Assembly: GCA_964363305.1 (NCBI GenBank)
Contig: CAYIHX010000077.1
Coordinates: forward strand, 1-11,712
Length of the DNA: 11,712 nucleotides
Source of the DNA: CAYIHX01 sp964363305
Lineage (GTDB): Bacteria > Bdellovibrionota > UBA1018
Direction of reading: 5' to 3'
In this document: positions 1 to 5,376 of the stretch, one piece after another
Numbering within the stretch: position 1 is the stretch's first letter
Layout of the letters: each line of letters starts with the position of its first letter
Position numbers and translations under genes: made by a program
The notes under the pieces: generated by a model
What the model was told of the DNA's origin: nothing
Seen by the model: the letters and a program-made list of their open reading frames with translations, nothing else
Database searches by the model: none

Positions 1-427
1 CGGCCTGGGCGATGTCCATCTTTCCCGCGAGCGAGGCGGTGAGTTCTTTTTTCTCCGTCTCTAGGCGAAGGGCCTCCCATTCTAGGTTGATCCACTCGAT
101 CAGTTTTTTCGCTTCCGAGTATTTGAGCTCTTCGAGGGCAGGGGCGAGTTCCTTAGAGTGGCTGATGTTTGGATAGGGAGAGACGAGGCGGCCGAGTCTC
201 GCGGGCACTTCGGCGGCAAAAGCGGTCAGCGTGGCTCTCGCCTGCTCAGCGGCCAGTAAAGCCTCTTCATTCAGGATAGCGTGGCGGGCATCGATGAGGA
301 GTGAGCTGACCCCTGAATCAAAGACCCGCCGAATCCCAGCGGAAAGGACGAGAATCTGCTGGGCTTGGACCGGACCCTCTATCCTAAGAACCGCGATATC
401 AGGGAAGAGATCCAGGAAGAGGTTCAT
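1..427 (-). CDS. STAS-like N-terminal domain protein, 3' end cut off by window edge
   Basis: An open frame starts at ATG 427-425 and stays open for 142 codons to the window edge, so the C-terminus is missing. The start codon overlaps the stop of the upstream gene (ATGA at 427-424), which implies translational coupling. Residues about 8-60 alternate strand and helix: a hydrophobic strand ending in RIEGPV, a helix, a SGVSSLLIDAR strand and a further helix. That order resembles STAS/anti-sigma-factor-antagonist domains, but I see no clear phospho-acceptor Ser after the LLIDAR strand. Residues about 60-142 are charged and helical, likely coiled coil. No signal peptide is visible, so it is probably cytoplasmic. 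The STAS assignment is by fold pattern only; a helical partner protein of the upstream HDOD-like product is an alternative. Confidence 0.6.
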   Translation of the reverse strand, partial: MNLFLDLFPDIAVLRIEGPVQAQQILVLSAGIRRVFDSGVSSLLIDARHAILNEEALLAAEQARATLTAFAAEVPARLGRLVSPYPNISHSKELAPALEELKYSEAKKLIEWINLEWEALRLETEKKELTASLAGKMDIAQA

Positions 428-1482
428 TTCTTCTTCCCTTCTGCCGCTAGCTCCGAGCAACGAACGGAGAGCTCGAGGTCTTTGAGTTCGGGGCGGAATT
501 TTTTCGCGGGTTTGAGCTCGGTGCTTTTGAGCAGCTCGGGGCGTTCGAATAGCTCGATTGAGAGGCGAGCAAGCGCGGCAAGATCGTGCGGATCGCGTTC
601 TTTGGAGGCGAGGAGGGTGTAGGGGGTGTTGATTTCGGCGACGGCTTTTCCGGCCGCTTCAAGCGTCGGCGAGATCAGGGCCAGCGTCTCGCCCAGTACC
701 GAGGCGGGCGCGCCGAGCTGCCGTTCTTCCTCGCGCACTCGAAGGGCGTAAGGGAAGTTGGATTTCGCCCAGATTTTCAGGCGTTCCGCGTGCTCGGGAA
801 AAAGAAGGGCGGCGGCTGCTTCCGCGGCTTCGTGAAGCAGCAAGGTCGGCGCGATGTGTGCCTCAAGGGTGAGGTGCTTCATTCGACGGGCCAGCCCTTG
901 GCCGAGCCGGGTACAGACCAGGGCTCGCTCAAAGCCCACTGAGAGGATCTCGAGCACTGCGGGACGCAGCGGCGGCTGGATCGCATCGGTGTTGGCGTAG
1001 AGTGCGAGCAGATCGAAGACCAGACCGCCCGCGAAAGCGCCGTCGGCATAGCGGCTATCGTCGCCGACGAAGGCGCGGGCTCGGTGGGCGTAAGCGAGGG
1101 CCGTTTTGGGAGCGATGGTGACAATGCCGGTGCCGGCATCGATGGGGAGAAGACGGGATGCGAAGCCGCGCGCGACCTTTACGACGATGAGGTGGGCTTG
1201 CGTGTTTTGAATACCGGCCATGCGGATGGTGTTCTCGAGGGGCGGTATTTCTTGCTGGCCCCGGGCCGCGGCGATTTTTTTCCGAAAGGCTTCCTGGTCC
1301 TCCGGCAGGAGGTCAAATTCACCCATGAGCAAGGAGATCTTGAGGTCGTTTCCTTCGGTGGCTTGAGTCAGATCGCGCAAATCGACGCGCAGAAAGTCGG
1401 AGAGAGGTCCTTCAATCCATTTCTTCAGGCCGGTGATGAATACTTTCGGCGGCTTGTTCGAAGTTCCTCCGGGGTCGACCAT
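424..1482 (-). CDS. Degenerate HDOD-like domain protein, 352 aa (tentative)
   Basis: The gene is minus strand, with ATG at 1482-1480 and TGA at 426-424. The frame extends upstream to a TTG at 1572, but that TTG has no Shine-Dalgarno (SD) sequence and looks like part of a -35 box (TTGACC). The ATG is preceded by AAAGGG about 11 nt upstream, so I prefer it. No signal peptide is visible. Residues about 170-270 resemble the HDOD signalling domain: a helix, then TLLLHEAAEAAAALLFPEHA (212-231, in the place of the HDOD LLHDIG...FPE helix), then EEERQLGAPASVLGETLA (251-268, like its EREVLG.DHAEVGALLA helix). The usual HD pair is H217-E218, so metal catalysis is unlikely, as in HDOD proteins generally. 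The N-terminal 170 residues are unassigned. It is coupled by ATGA to the STAS-like gene, so the two may act together in regulation. Existence of the gene is solid; the family call is moderate at best. Confidence 0.7.
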   Translation of the reverse strand: MVDPGGTSNKPPKVFITGLKKWIEGPLSDFLRVDLRDLTQATEGNDLKISLLMGEFDLLPEDQEAFRKKIAAARGQQEIPPLENTIRMAGIQNTQAHLIVVKVARGFASRLLPIDAGTGIVTIAPKTALAYAHRARAFVGDDSRYADGAFAGGLVFDLLALYANTDAIQPPLRPAVLEILSVGFERALVCTRLGQGLARRMKHLTLEAHIAPTLLLHEAAEAAAALLFPEHAERLKIWAKSNFPYALRVREEERQLGAPASVLGETLALISPTLEAAGKAVAEINTPYTLLASKERDPHDLAALARLSIELFERPELLKSTELKPAKKFRPELKDLELSVRCSELAAEGKKK

Positions 1483-1514
1483 GGGGCGCCCCACCCTTTC
1501 TGAGGGGCGTCTGC

Positions 1515-1572
1515 CTTTTTTGAAAAGCAGGCCCTCTCTCTTTAGTGTGACGAGACGCACCAGCGAGGTCAA
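1515..1572 (-). promoter_or_regulatory. Weak sigma70-like promoter and 5' hairpin ahead of the HDOD-like gene
   Basis: On the minus strand TTGACC (1572-1567) is followed after 17 bp by CACACT (1549-1544), which matches only the ends of the -10 consensus. A start near 1537 would give a leader of about 55 nt before ATG 1482. The leader contains CGCCCC (1509-1504) pairing with GGGGCG (1492-1487), with the AAAGGG SD candidate in the 11-nt loop, directly before GGGGCGCCCC-ATG. The -10 box is poor, so read-through from the upstream lipoprotein gene is equally possible; no T-run terminator lies between them. Confidence 0.25.
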
Positions 1573-1610
1573 GGGGGGAGTGTGTCGGGGCGGACGCGGA
1601 GAGGGCGTGC

Positions 1611-2837
1611 TTACTCCGAGATCGAGTCGGCCCCGCCGGCGATGAAGTACTCCACGCGCGCGCTATCCTCGCCGATCAGCGCGGAGGTGCCGTTCAGCTT
1701 GATCGCGTAACCGGTGGTGAGCTGCATCTGAATCGGCGAGTCGATGGCGTACACGCTGGTATAGCCTTCATAGGACCAGCCGTTGTCCGGACTTTCCCCC
1801 ACGTAGGGGATCTCAGCTTCGACGCCGTTTGAGGTCTTGTAGACGTGGATCTCGCGCGAGAGGTTCGGCTCGTTGGAGATGAAGACGTACCGGGTACGGT
1901 AGCTCAGGCGTTCGTTCTGCAGGTGTTGCGCGAACGATTCGATGGCGTCGGAGATCGGCTGGTTGCAGATATCGAAGGCCTGGCCGCCGAGCTCTTCGGC
2001 CATGCGGGCGTAGCGCACGCCTTTGAAGGCGTTGCCGTTGAGGCAGGGTTGGCCGCCATAGGCGCTCGTCTGCGTGGCCACGGCCGAGTAGACGCGCACC
2101 TGATTCAGGTTCGGTTTCACGTTGGCGATCTGATTGCGCAGGCTGATGAAGGAGTTTTCTTTGGCCGTTGAGCATTCGGGGCTGTAGATGTTCGAGCAGG
2201 GGTAGGCGCCTGGCGTGAAGCCGGAAGTATCGTCACCGTTGCTCATGATGAAAACCACGAGCAGCGCGTCGTCGCGCAGAAAGCCTGTGGTGGTGGCGCT
2301 GGCTCCGTTCAGGGCTGAAGAGATCGAAGCGAGGCCGGGCTCGTTCGCAGCCGCGCCGCCGTTGGTGCTCGAGATGAAGCCACCGAATTGAGTGAAGCCC
2401 GGGACGGAGGTTGAGGTGCGGAAAGCAGCAGGCGCGACCATGAGACCGGGCATGTCAGAGGTGGCGCCAGGGAAGGGCATCTGCCAGAGCGCGCCCCAGT
2501 TGGCGTCGAAACGGGAAGCGGCTACTTGGTTGATCGCGCGTGAACGGGTGAGGGGCGTGACGGCGAAGTGGTAATCCCAGCCGCGGGCTTCGATGCCGCT
2601 TAGGAAGTTCTGCATCTGGCCGGAGATCGAGGAGTAGCTCGTGCTGATCGAGCCGGAATCGTCTTGCGCAAAGAGGATGTCGACCCGGGCTGGGATCTCG
2701 AAGTGTCCGGGAGAGGCCGGTTGCTCGGTGAGGAGGGTCTGGTTGTACGCCTGTTTGCCACAGCCCGCGCTCAGGAGCGCGATCGTCGTAGCAAGAGGAA
2801 GGAAGGTGATCCTATTTTTTAAACTTTTCTTATTCAT
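1611..2837 (-). CDS. VWA-type lipoprotein, 408 aa
   Basis: ATG at 2837-2835 follows GGAGAG at 7 nt; the gene stops with TAA at 1613-1611. Residues 1-25 are a lipoprotein signal peptide (basic KKSLKNR, hydrophobic core, lipobox SAGC) with the acylated Cys at 26. G27 and K28 follow, with no Asp at +2, which in E. coli rules would favour the outer membrane. Residues about 50-310 look like a von Willebrand A domain: strand RVDILFAQ, MIDAS motif D59-x-S61-x-S63, an amphipathic helix, NEPGLASISSAL (165-176) and the strand VVFIMSNGDD (194-203), in the place of the usual V.SDG.D. Cys 213, 222, 265 and 291 could form disulfides outside the cytoplasm. The C-terminal 100 residues are beta-rich and unassigned. 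VWA lipoproteins usually bind proteins or matrix through a metal ion; the ligand here is unknown. It is divergent from the WD40 gene and followed 128 bp later by the HDOD-like gene. Confidence 0.85.
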   Translation of the reverse strand: MNKKSLKNRITFLPLATTIALLSAGCGKQAYNQTLLTEQPASPGHFEIPARVDILFAQDDSGSISTSYSSISGQMQNFLSGIEARGWDYHFAVTPLTRSRAINQVAASRFDANWGALWQMPFPGATSDMPGLMVAPAAFRTSTSVPGFTQFGGFISSTNGGAAANEPGLASISSALNGASATTTGFLRDDALLVVFIMSNGDDTSGFTPGAYPCSNIYSPECSTAKENSFISLRNQIANVKPNLNQVRVYSAVATQTSAYGGQPCLNGNAFKGVRYARMAEELGGQAFDICNQPISDAIESFAQHLQNERLSYRTRYVFISNEPNLSREIHVYKTSNGVEAEIPYVGESPDNGWSYEGYTSVYAIDSPIQMQLTTGYAIKLNGTSALIGEDSARVEYFIAGGADSISE

Positions 2838-2899
2838 AAATTCTCTCTCCGGTTGTGGCTCGACCCGTCCTGAGTTCCCACCTGTATGAGAAAGAGTAG

Positions 2900-2916
2900 T
2901 TCAAGCCTGATGCCAA
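2900..2916 (-). promoter_or_regulatory. Sigma54-like -24/-12 element upstream of the lipoprotein gene
   Basis: On the minus strand TTGGCAT is followed by N4-5 and TTGAA. The GG (2914-2913) and the G of the -12 box (2902) have the 10-nt spacing required by sigma54 (consensus YTGGCAC-N5-TTGCW). The -24 half is near-consensus; the -12 half has GA where GC is expected, a serious defect. Transcription would begin near 2889, about 52 nt before the ATG. I see no good sigma70 alternative in the last 120 bp. Confidence 0.25.
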
Positions 2917-3136
2917 GTGGATCCCGTTGGGTCTCTCAAAAAAGCGTGTTATTTCATGGTATTGAGTAGTCATCCGAGCCGCCTCCCCAGATTTGCCGTC
3001 ACAGGATCAGGGGACTGTCAAAAGGTTGGACAGATCAGGGGGGGGCTCCCCTTTGCCGTGGGGGAGTTGGGCTGGGGGAGCTGGAAGGTTTCGCCGAACG
3101 CGAAATACTACGCCACTCGGTCGATACGACTCCTTC

Positions 3137-3161
3137 GGGATTTCGCTTTAGGCGAAATCCC
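3137..3161. repeat. Perfect 10-bp hairpin, 5-nt loop
   Basis: GGGATTTCGC (3137-3146) is perfectly complementary to GCGAAATCCC (3152-3161) across the loop TTTAG. There is no T-run after it on either strand, so it is not a standard intrinsic terminator. CCCAACGG overlaps its right arm and recurs at 3173-3180. It could be a REP-like intergenic element, an operator or an RNA leader structure for the WD40 gene. Confidence 0.6.
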
Positions 3162-3298
3162 AACGGGCAGTTCCCAACGGCCGCTTCACCGTTTGTTAAA
3201 ATGTCTCGAAGCGGCGATCGGCAGAGTCAATTTGTCTCCCGCTGGCGTTTGGGCGCGATCAGGCTCGGCATCAAAGGGTCGTGACCGCACGCATCTGC

Positions 3299-3328
3299 TT
3301 GACTCTTTTTGGATGGCTTCTCTACGCT
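3299..3328 (+). promoter_or_regulatory. Putative sigma70-like promoter of the WD40 gene
   Basis: TTGACT (3299-3304, 5/6 to consensus) is separated by 18 bp from TACGCT (3323-3328, 3/6). Transcription would begin near 3335, giving a leader of about 29 nt that carries the SD AGGAG (3350-3354) before ATG 3364. The -10 is weak. TAAAAT at about 3197 is another -10-like hexamer but lacks a -35. Confidence 0.35.
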
Positions 3329-3363
3329 GGGGTTCTACTCAAAACTCATAGGAGAACGAATTC

Positions 3364-4347
3364 ATGAATTTTCGCGCGATTTCCCGAAAGGGCTTCGAGA
3401 CTTTAGTCGTATTGTTGAGCCTTGCAGGTTTGTCCAGCCAGGCTTTTGCGAAGGAACCGGTACTGAGAGAGTCCAAGTTTTTAAACGGGCATAGTGACGA
3501 AGTGTATTCGGTCTCGTTTTCGCGCGATAGCCAGTACGTCGCCTCCGGCTCCAGGGATCGCACGGTGCGAGTCTGGGACGTGAAAAAGGGCACGACGGCG
3601 GCGGTGCTCACGGGACACCGGCGGACGGTCATGGCGGTGGCATTTTCTCCGATGGAAGATCTTCTAGTCTCCGCCTCCAATGATGAATCGATGCAGGTGT
3701 GGGATGCGACCAACTTTTCGTTGGTGAAGACCTTGAAGGAGCAGCATTCAGGCGTGATCTCGCTCGCTTTCTCGCCGGACGGACGGACGATGGCTTCGGG
3801 AACGATCGATGGAAAGGTGAGGATCTGGGACGTCCGCTCCTGGACTCTGCGCCAGGAGTTTCATGCGGATCACCACTTTATCCTGTCGCTCAGCTATTCT
3901 CCCGATGGTCGGACGCTGGCGTCGTCGTCGGGCGATAACCGGTTCAAACTCTGGGAAACGCAGGGCTACGGTGAACTGGCCACGATCGAAGGGCATGATG
4001 CGCCGGTACTGTCGGTTGCGTTTTCTCCGGATGGAGAACGTCTCGTATCGGGTTCGAACGACATGACCATCCGAGTTTGGGATGTTGCGAGCCGCGCGGA
4101 AGTGATTCAATATGCGCCCCATAGCGCGCAGATTCTCGCGGTGGCGTTCTTGAACGACGGAAAGACGGTCGTCTCCGGATCGAGCGACCACACGGTGCGG
4201 ATGTCCACGGTCGAAACCGGAAAATCGCAAAAGGCTTGGACCGGCCATACGGCACGGGTGCGGGGTCTTGCGGTCTCCCCTGATGGGAAGAGGATTGCGA
4301 CGGCTTCCTGGGACCACTCGGTTGGTCTCTGGTCGTTGAGCAACTGA
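3364..4347 (+). CDS. Exported seven-repeat WD40 beta-propeller protein, 327 aa
   Basis: ATG 3364 has SD AGGAG 9 nt upstream. Residues 1-29 are a Sec signal peptide (basic FRAISRK, hydrophobic LVVLLSLAGL, cleavage likely after SQAFA), so the mature protein should be periplasmic or secreted. The remaining 298 residues are seven consecutive WD40 repeats with GH near the start, SFS/AFSPDG in the middle and VWD/IWD/LWS at the end. They begin near residues 40, 82, 124, 166, 208, 250 and 292, each about 42 long. Repeat 6 is degenerate (AFLNDG, MSTV for VWDV) and repeats 3 and 4 lack the GH. Seven repeats are the usual number for a closed propeller, so nothing else is attached. Such propellers are binding platforms without catalysis; the partner is unknown. 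It stands alone, divergent from the lipoprotein and convergent with the tRNA. Confidence 0.92.
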   Translation: MNFRAISRKGFETLVVLLSLAGLSSQAFAKEPVLRESKFLNGHSDEVYSVSFSRDSQYVASGSRDRTVRVWDVKKGTTAAVLTGHRRTVMAVAFSPMEDLLVSASNDESMQVWDATNFSLVKTLKEQHSGVISLAFSPDGRTMASGTIDGKVRIWDVRSWTLRQEFHADHHFILSLSYSPDGRTLASSSGDNRFKLWETQGYGELATIEGHDAPVLSVAFSPDGERLVSGSNDMTIRVWDVASRAEVIQYAPHSAQILAVAFLNDGKTVVSGSSDHTVRMSTVETGKSQKAWTGHTARVRGLAVSPDGKRIATASWDHSVGLWSLSN

Positions 4348-4361
4348 CGTCACGATGAAAA

Positions 4362-4465
4362 AACCGGAAGGTTCAGTGGAGATGCACGGGTTCGAACCGA
4401 GGACCTCATCCATGCCATGGATGCGCTCTACCAACTGAGCTACATCCCCACTCAACCTTCCGATT
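4362..4465 (-). repeat. Inverted repeat flanking the tRNA gene; possible terminator
   Basis: The 18-nt arms 4362-4379 and 4448-4465 are inverted copies with two differences (one G-U-compatible, one G-G mismatch). In the minus-strand transcript they pair the tRNA leader with its trailer and extend the acceptor helix. The trailer arm ends in six T (4363-4358 on the minus strand), so helix plus T-run could end tRNA transcription. On the plus strand the right arm is followed by TTTT, so it might also serve the WD40 gene, though the loop would be long. Confidence 0.65.
4377..4449 (-). tRNA. tRNA-Ala, anticodon GGC
   Basis: The 73-nt cloverleaf reads GGGGATG (acceptor), TA, D-arm GCTC-AGTTGGTA-GAGC, anticodon stem CATCC/GGATG with loop ATGGCAT, variable AGGTC, T-arm CTCGG-TTCGAAC-CCGTG, acceptor CATCTCC and discriminator A. 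The anticodon GGC (gcc at 4414-4416 on the plus strand) reads Ala codon GCC. The acceptor contains the G3-U70 wobble pair, the main identity element for alanyl-tRNA synthetase. The CCA end is not encoded (CTG follows the discriminator) and must be added. The T stem has one T50-T64 mismatch. The 5' and 3' flanks are complementary. Confidence 0.95.
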
Positions 4466-4472
4466 TTCACGA

Positions 4473-4495
4473 CTAAAACAGAATATCGGTTTTAG
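4473..4495. repeat. 7-bp inverted repeat CTAAAAC/GTTTTAG
   Basis: CTAAAAC (4473-4479) and GTTTTAG (4489-4495) are perfect inverted arms around 9 bp. They cover the putative -10 box and start site of the tRNA. The arm is AT-rich and lacks a T-run, so it is not an obvious terminator; it may be a second regulatory site or chance. Confidence 0.4.
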
Positions 4496-4517
4496 TGGCA
4501 GGCGCGCCACTTGGCAA
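4489..4517 (-). promoter_or_regulatory. Sigma70-like promoter of tRNA-Ala
   Basis: On the minus strand TTGCCA (4517-4512, 5/6) is separated by exactly 17 bp from TAAAAC (4494-4489, 4/6). Transcription would begin near 4482, giving a leader of about 33 nt that contains the arm pairing with the trailer. The spacer holds an interrupted palindrome, and the -35 lies 27 bp from the start codon of the toxin-antitoxin operon, so the two divergent units share control DNA. Confidence 0.55.
4494..4511. promoter_or_regulatory. Interrupted palindrome, candidate operator
   Basis: AGTGGC (4494-4499) and GCCACT (4506-4511) are perfect inverted 6-bp arms around a 6-bp centre, with GGCGCGCC (4501-4508) nested. 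The site fills the spacer of the tRNA promoter and lies 33 bp upstream of the MNT start. Autoregulation through a palindrome is common in toxin-antitoxin operons, but which protein would bind here is not visible. Confidence 0.4.
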
Positions 4518-4543
4518 GCCGAAAGCTGTGTTAGTGTGGAGAG

Positions 4544-4954
4544 GTGAGTGCTGACCCGATTCTCCAGACCGTCGCCCAGACGCTTCAGGCCCGACCCGAG
4601 GTTCTTCTCGCCTGGGTTTACGGGTCTTTCGCCTCCGAAAAACAGACTTCTCAGAGTGATCTCGATATCGCGATCGCCGGGAGTCGGCTTTTCACGCCGG
4701 AGGAGAGGGTCGCCCTCGCGGCCGACTTGGCGCGGGTGGCGCGCAGGGAGGTCGACCTGGTGGATCTGCGTGCGGAACGAGGTGTGATTTCTTCGCAGGT
4801 TTTGACGCGGGGACGATTGCTGTTTGCGAAAGACCGAGGACTCCTCGCGTTTTTGATCAAGCGCATGTGGTTTGATCGAGCCGACTTCTGGCCGTACCGG
4901 GATCGCATCCTGGAAGCCCGGAGAAAAAGGGCCTTTGGAGGGAATGCTTCATGA
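4544..4954 (+). CDS. mntA: MNT-family nucleotidyltransferase antitoxin (MntA-type), 136 aa
   Basis: This is a minimal nucleotidyltransferase with motif GS-x10-D-x-D: G27-S28 (VYGSFA), D39 and D41 (SDLDIAI), and a third acidic strand VDLVDL (70-75). In characterised MntA-HepT pairs the MNT protein transfers AMP units from ATP to a tyrosine of the HEPN toxin and so inactivates it; all residues needed for that appear intact. The next gene overlaps by ATGA (4951-4954) and encodes the matching HEPN protein. The start is GTG 4544; a later start would cut into the first helix before the catalytic strand. GGAGAG ends directly against this GTG, too close for a normal SD, so initiation may be weak or nearly leaderless. 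Fusion or truncation is not seen; the length is normal for the family. Confidence 0.9.
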   Translation: MSADPILQTVAQTLQARPEVLLAWVYGSFASEKQTSQSDLDIAIAGSRLFTPEERVALAADLARVARREVDLVDLRAERGVISSQVLTRGRLLFAKDRGLLAFLIKRMWFDRADFWPYRDRILEARRKRAFGGNAS

Positions 4955-5376
4955 CCGCTGAAGTGTTGATTCCGAAACTCGATTCTTTGGCGCGTTGCCT
5001 CCTTCGCATCGAGGGGAAAAAACCTTTTACGGTCCAGCAGCTCAATTCGGATGCTGATCTTCAGGATGTGATCTCCGTCAATCTCGAGCGTGCGGTTCAG
5101 CAATGCGTGGATATCGCATCCATGGTTTTGGCGGAACAAAATACGCCTGCCCCGGCCACGATGGCAGAGAGCTTCGCTGTGCTGGCTACCTTGGGCTGGA
5201 TCGCGCCCGAAACTGCGCGTGCGCTTGAAAAGGCCGTGGGTTTCCGAAATATATCCGTCCACGAGTACGAAAAAATGGATTGGGCCATCGCCCATGCGGT
5301 TTGTCACCGGGGACTCGATGATCTTCGAAGGTTCGGTCGCGAGGTTTCCGCGCGAGCGGGGTTGACGAAAGGTTAG
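4951..5376 (+). CDS. hepT: HepT-like HEPN (DUF86) RNase toxin, 141 aa
   Basis: ATG 4951 overlaps the MNT stop, and AGGGAATG lies nearby as SD. The all-helical protein ends with R99-N-I-S-V-H104-E-Y106, the R-x4-H-x-Y motif of HepT. R and H are the HEPN ribonuclease residues, and Y is the tyrosine AMPylated by MntA. HepT toxins cut RNA as dimers, with tRNA and mRNA reported as targets, and act in the cytoplasm. Length and position after the MNT gene fit the family. The stop TAG (5374-5376) overlaps the TAA of the converging gene (5375-5373), so no terminator fits between them. All motifs are intact, so I expect an active toxin held by its partner. Confidence 0.9.
   Translation: MTAEVLIPKLDSLARCLLRIEGKKPFTVQQLNSDADLQDVISVNLERAVQQCVDIASMVLAEQNTPAPATMAESFAVLATLGWIAPETARALEKAVGFRNISVHEYEKMDWAIAHAVCHRGLDDLRRFGREVSARAGLTKG

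Larger units (their letters stand above)
2838..3363. other. Divergent intergenic region (526 bp) between lipoprotein and WD40 genes
   Basis: This gap must hold the promoters of both flanking genes. Visible structure: a sigma54-like motif near 2900-2915 (minus), a 5-bp inverted repeat CTGTC/GACAG around 3016-3034, runs of G near 3040-3080 that can pair with CTCCCC, a perfect 10-bp hairpin at 3137-3161, CCCAACGG twice (3159-3166, 3173-3180) and its reverse complement at 2924-2931, and a weak sigma70-like promoter at 3299-3328. A 144-codon open frame (2917-3351, plus, GTG start) crosses it but has no SD and no protein-like character. I do not recognise an RNA gene. Confidence 0.6.

Noticed and set aside
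3040..3060. GG-N10-GC match to sigma54 spacing on the plus strand
   Set aside because: Only the GG and TTGC match; it lies in a G/C run where the match is expected by chance and is 300 bp from the next gene.
2917..3351. 144-codon plus-strand open frame in the divergent intergenic region
   Set aside because: It has a GTG start without SD, runs through the hairpin and G-runs, and its product has no domain-like pattern.
3359..3370. 12-bp palindrome AATTCATGAATT over the WD40 start codon
   Set aside because: As RNA it leaves only a 4-bp AT stem; short and probably chance, helped by an EcoRI-like AATT pair.
4362..4465. Inverted repeats around the tRNA read as integration (att) sites
   Set aside because: Integrase att sites at tRNA genes are direct repeats of the tRNA 3' end; no integrase or second tRNA fragment is present.
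3748..4470. 240-codon minus-strand frame covering the WD40 gene and the tRNA
   Set aside because: It runs through a tRNA and antisense to a clear WD40 protein; no SD.
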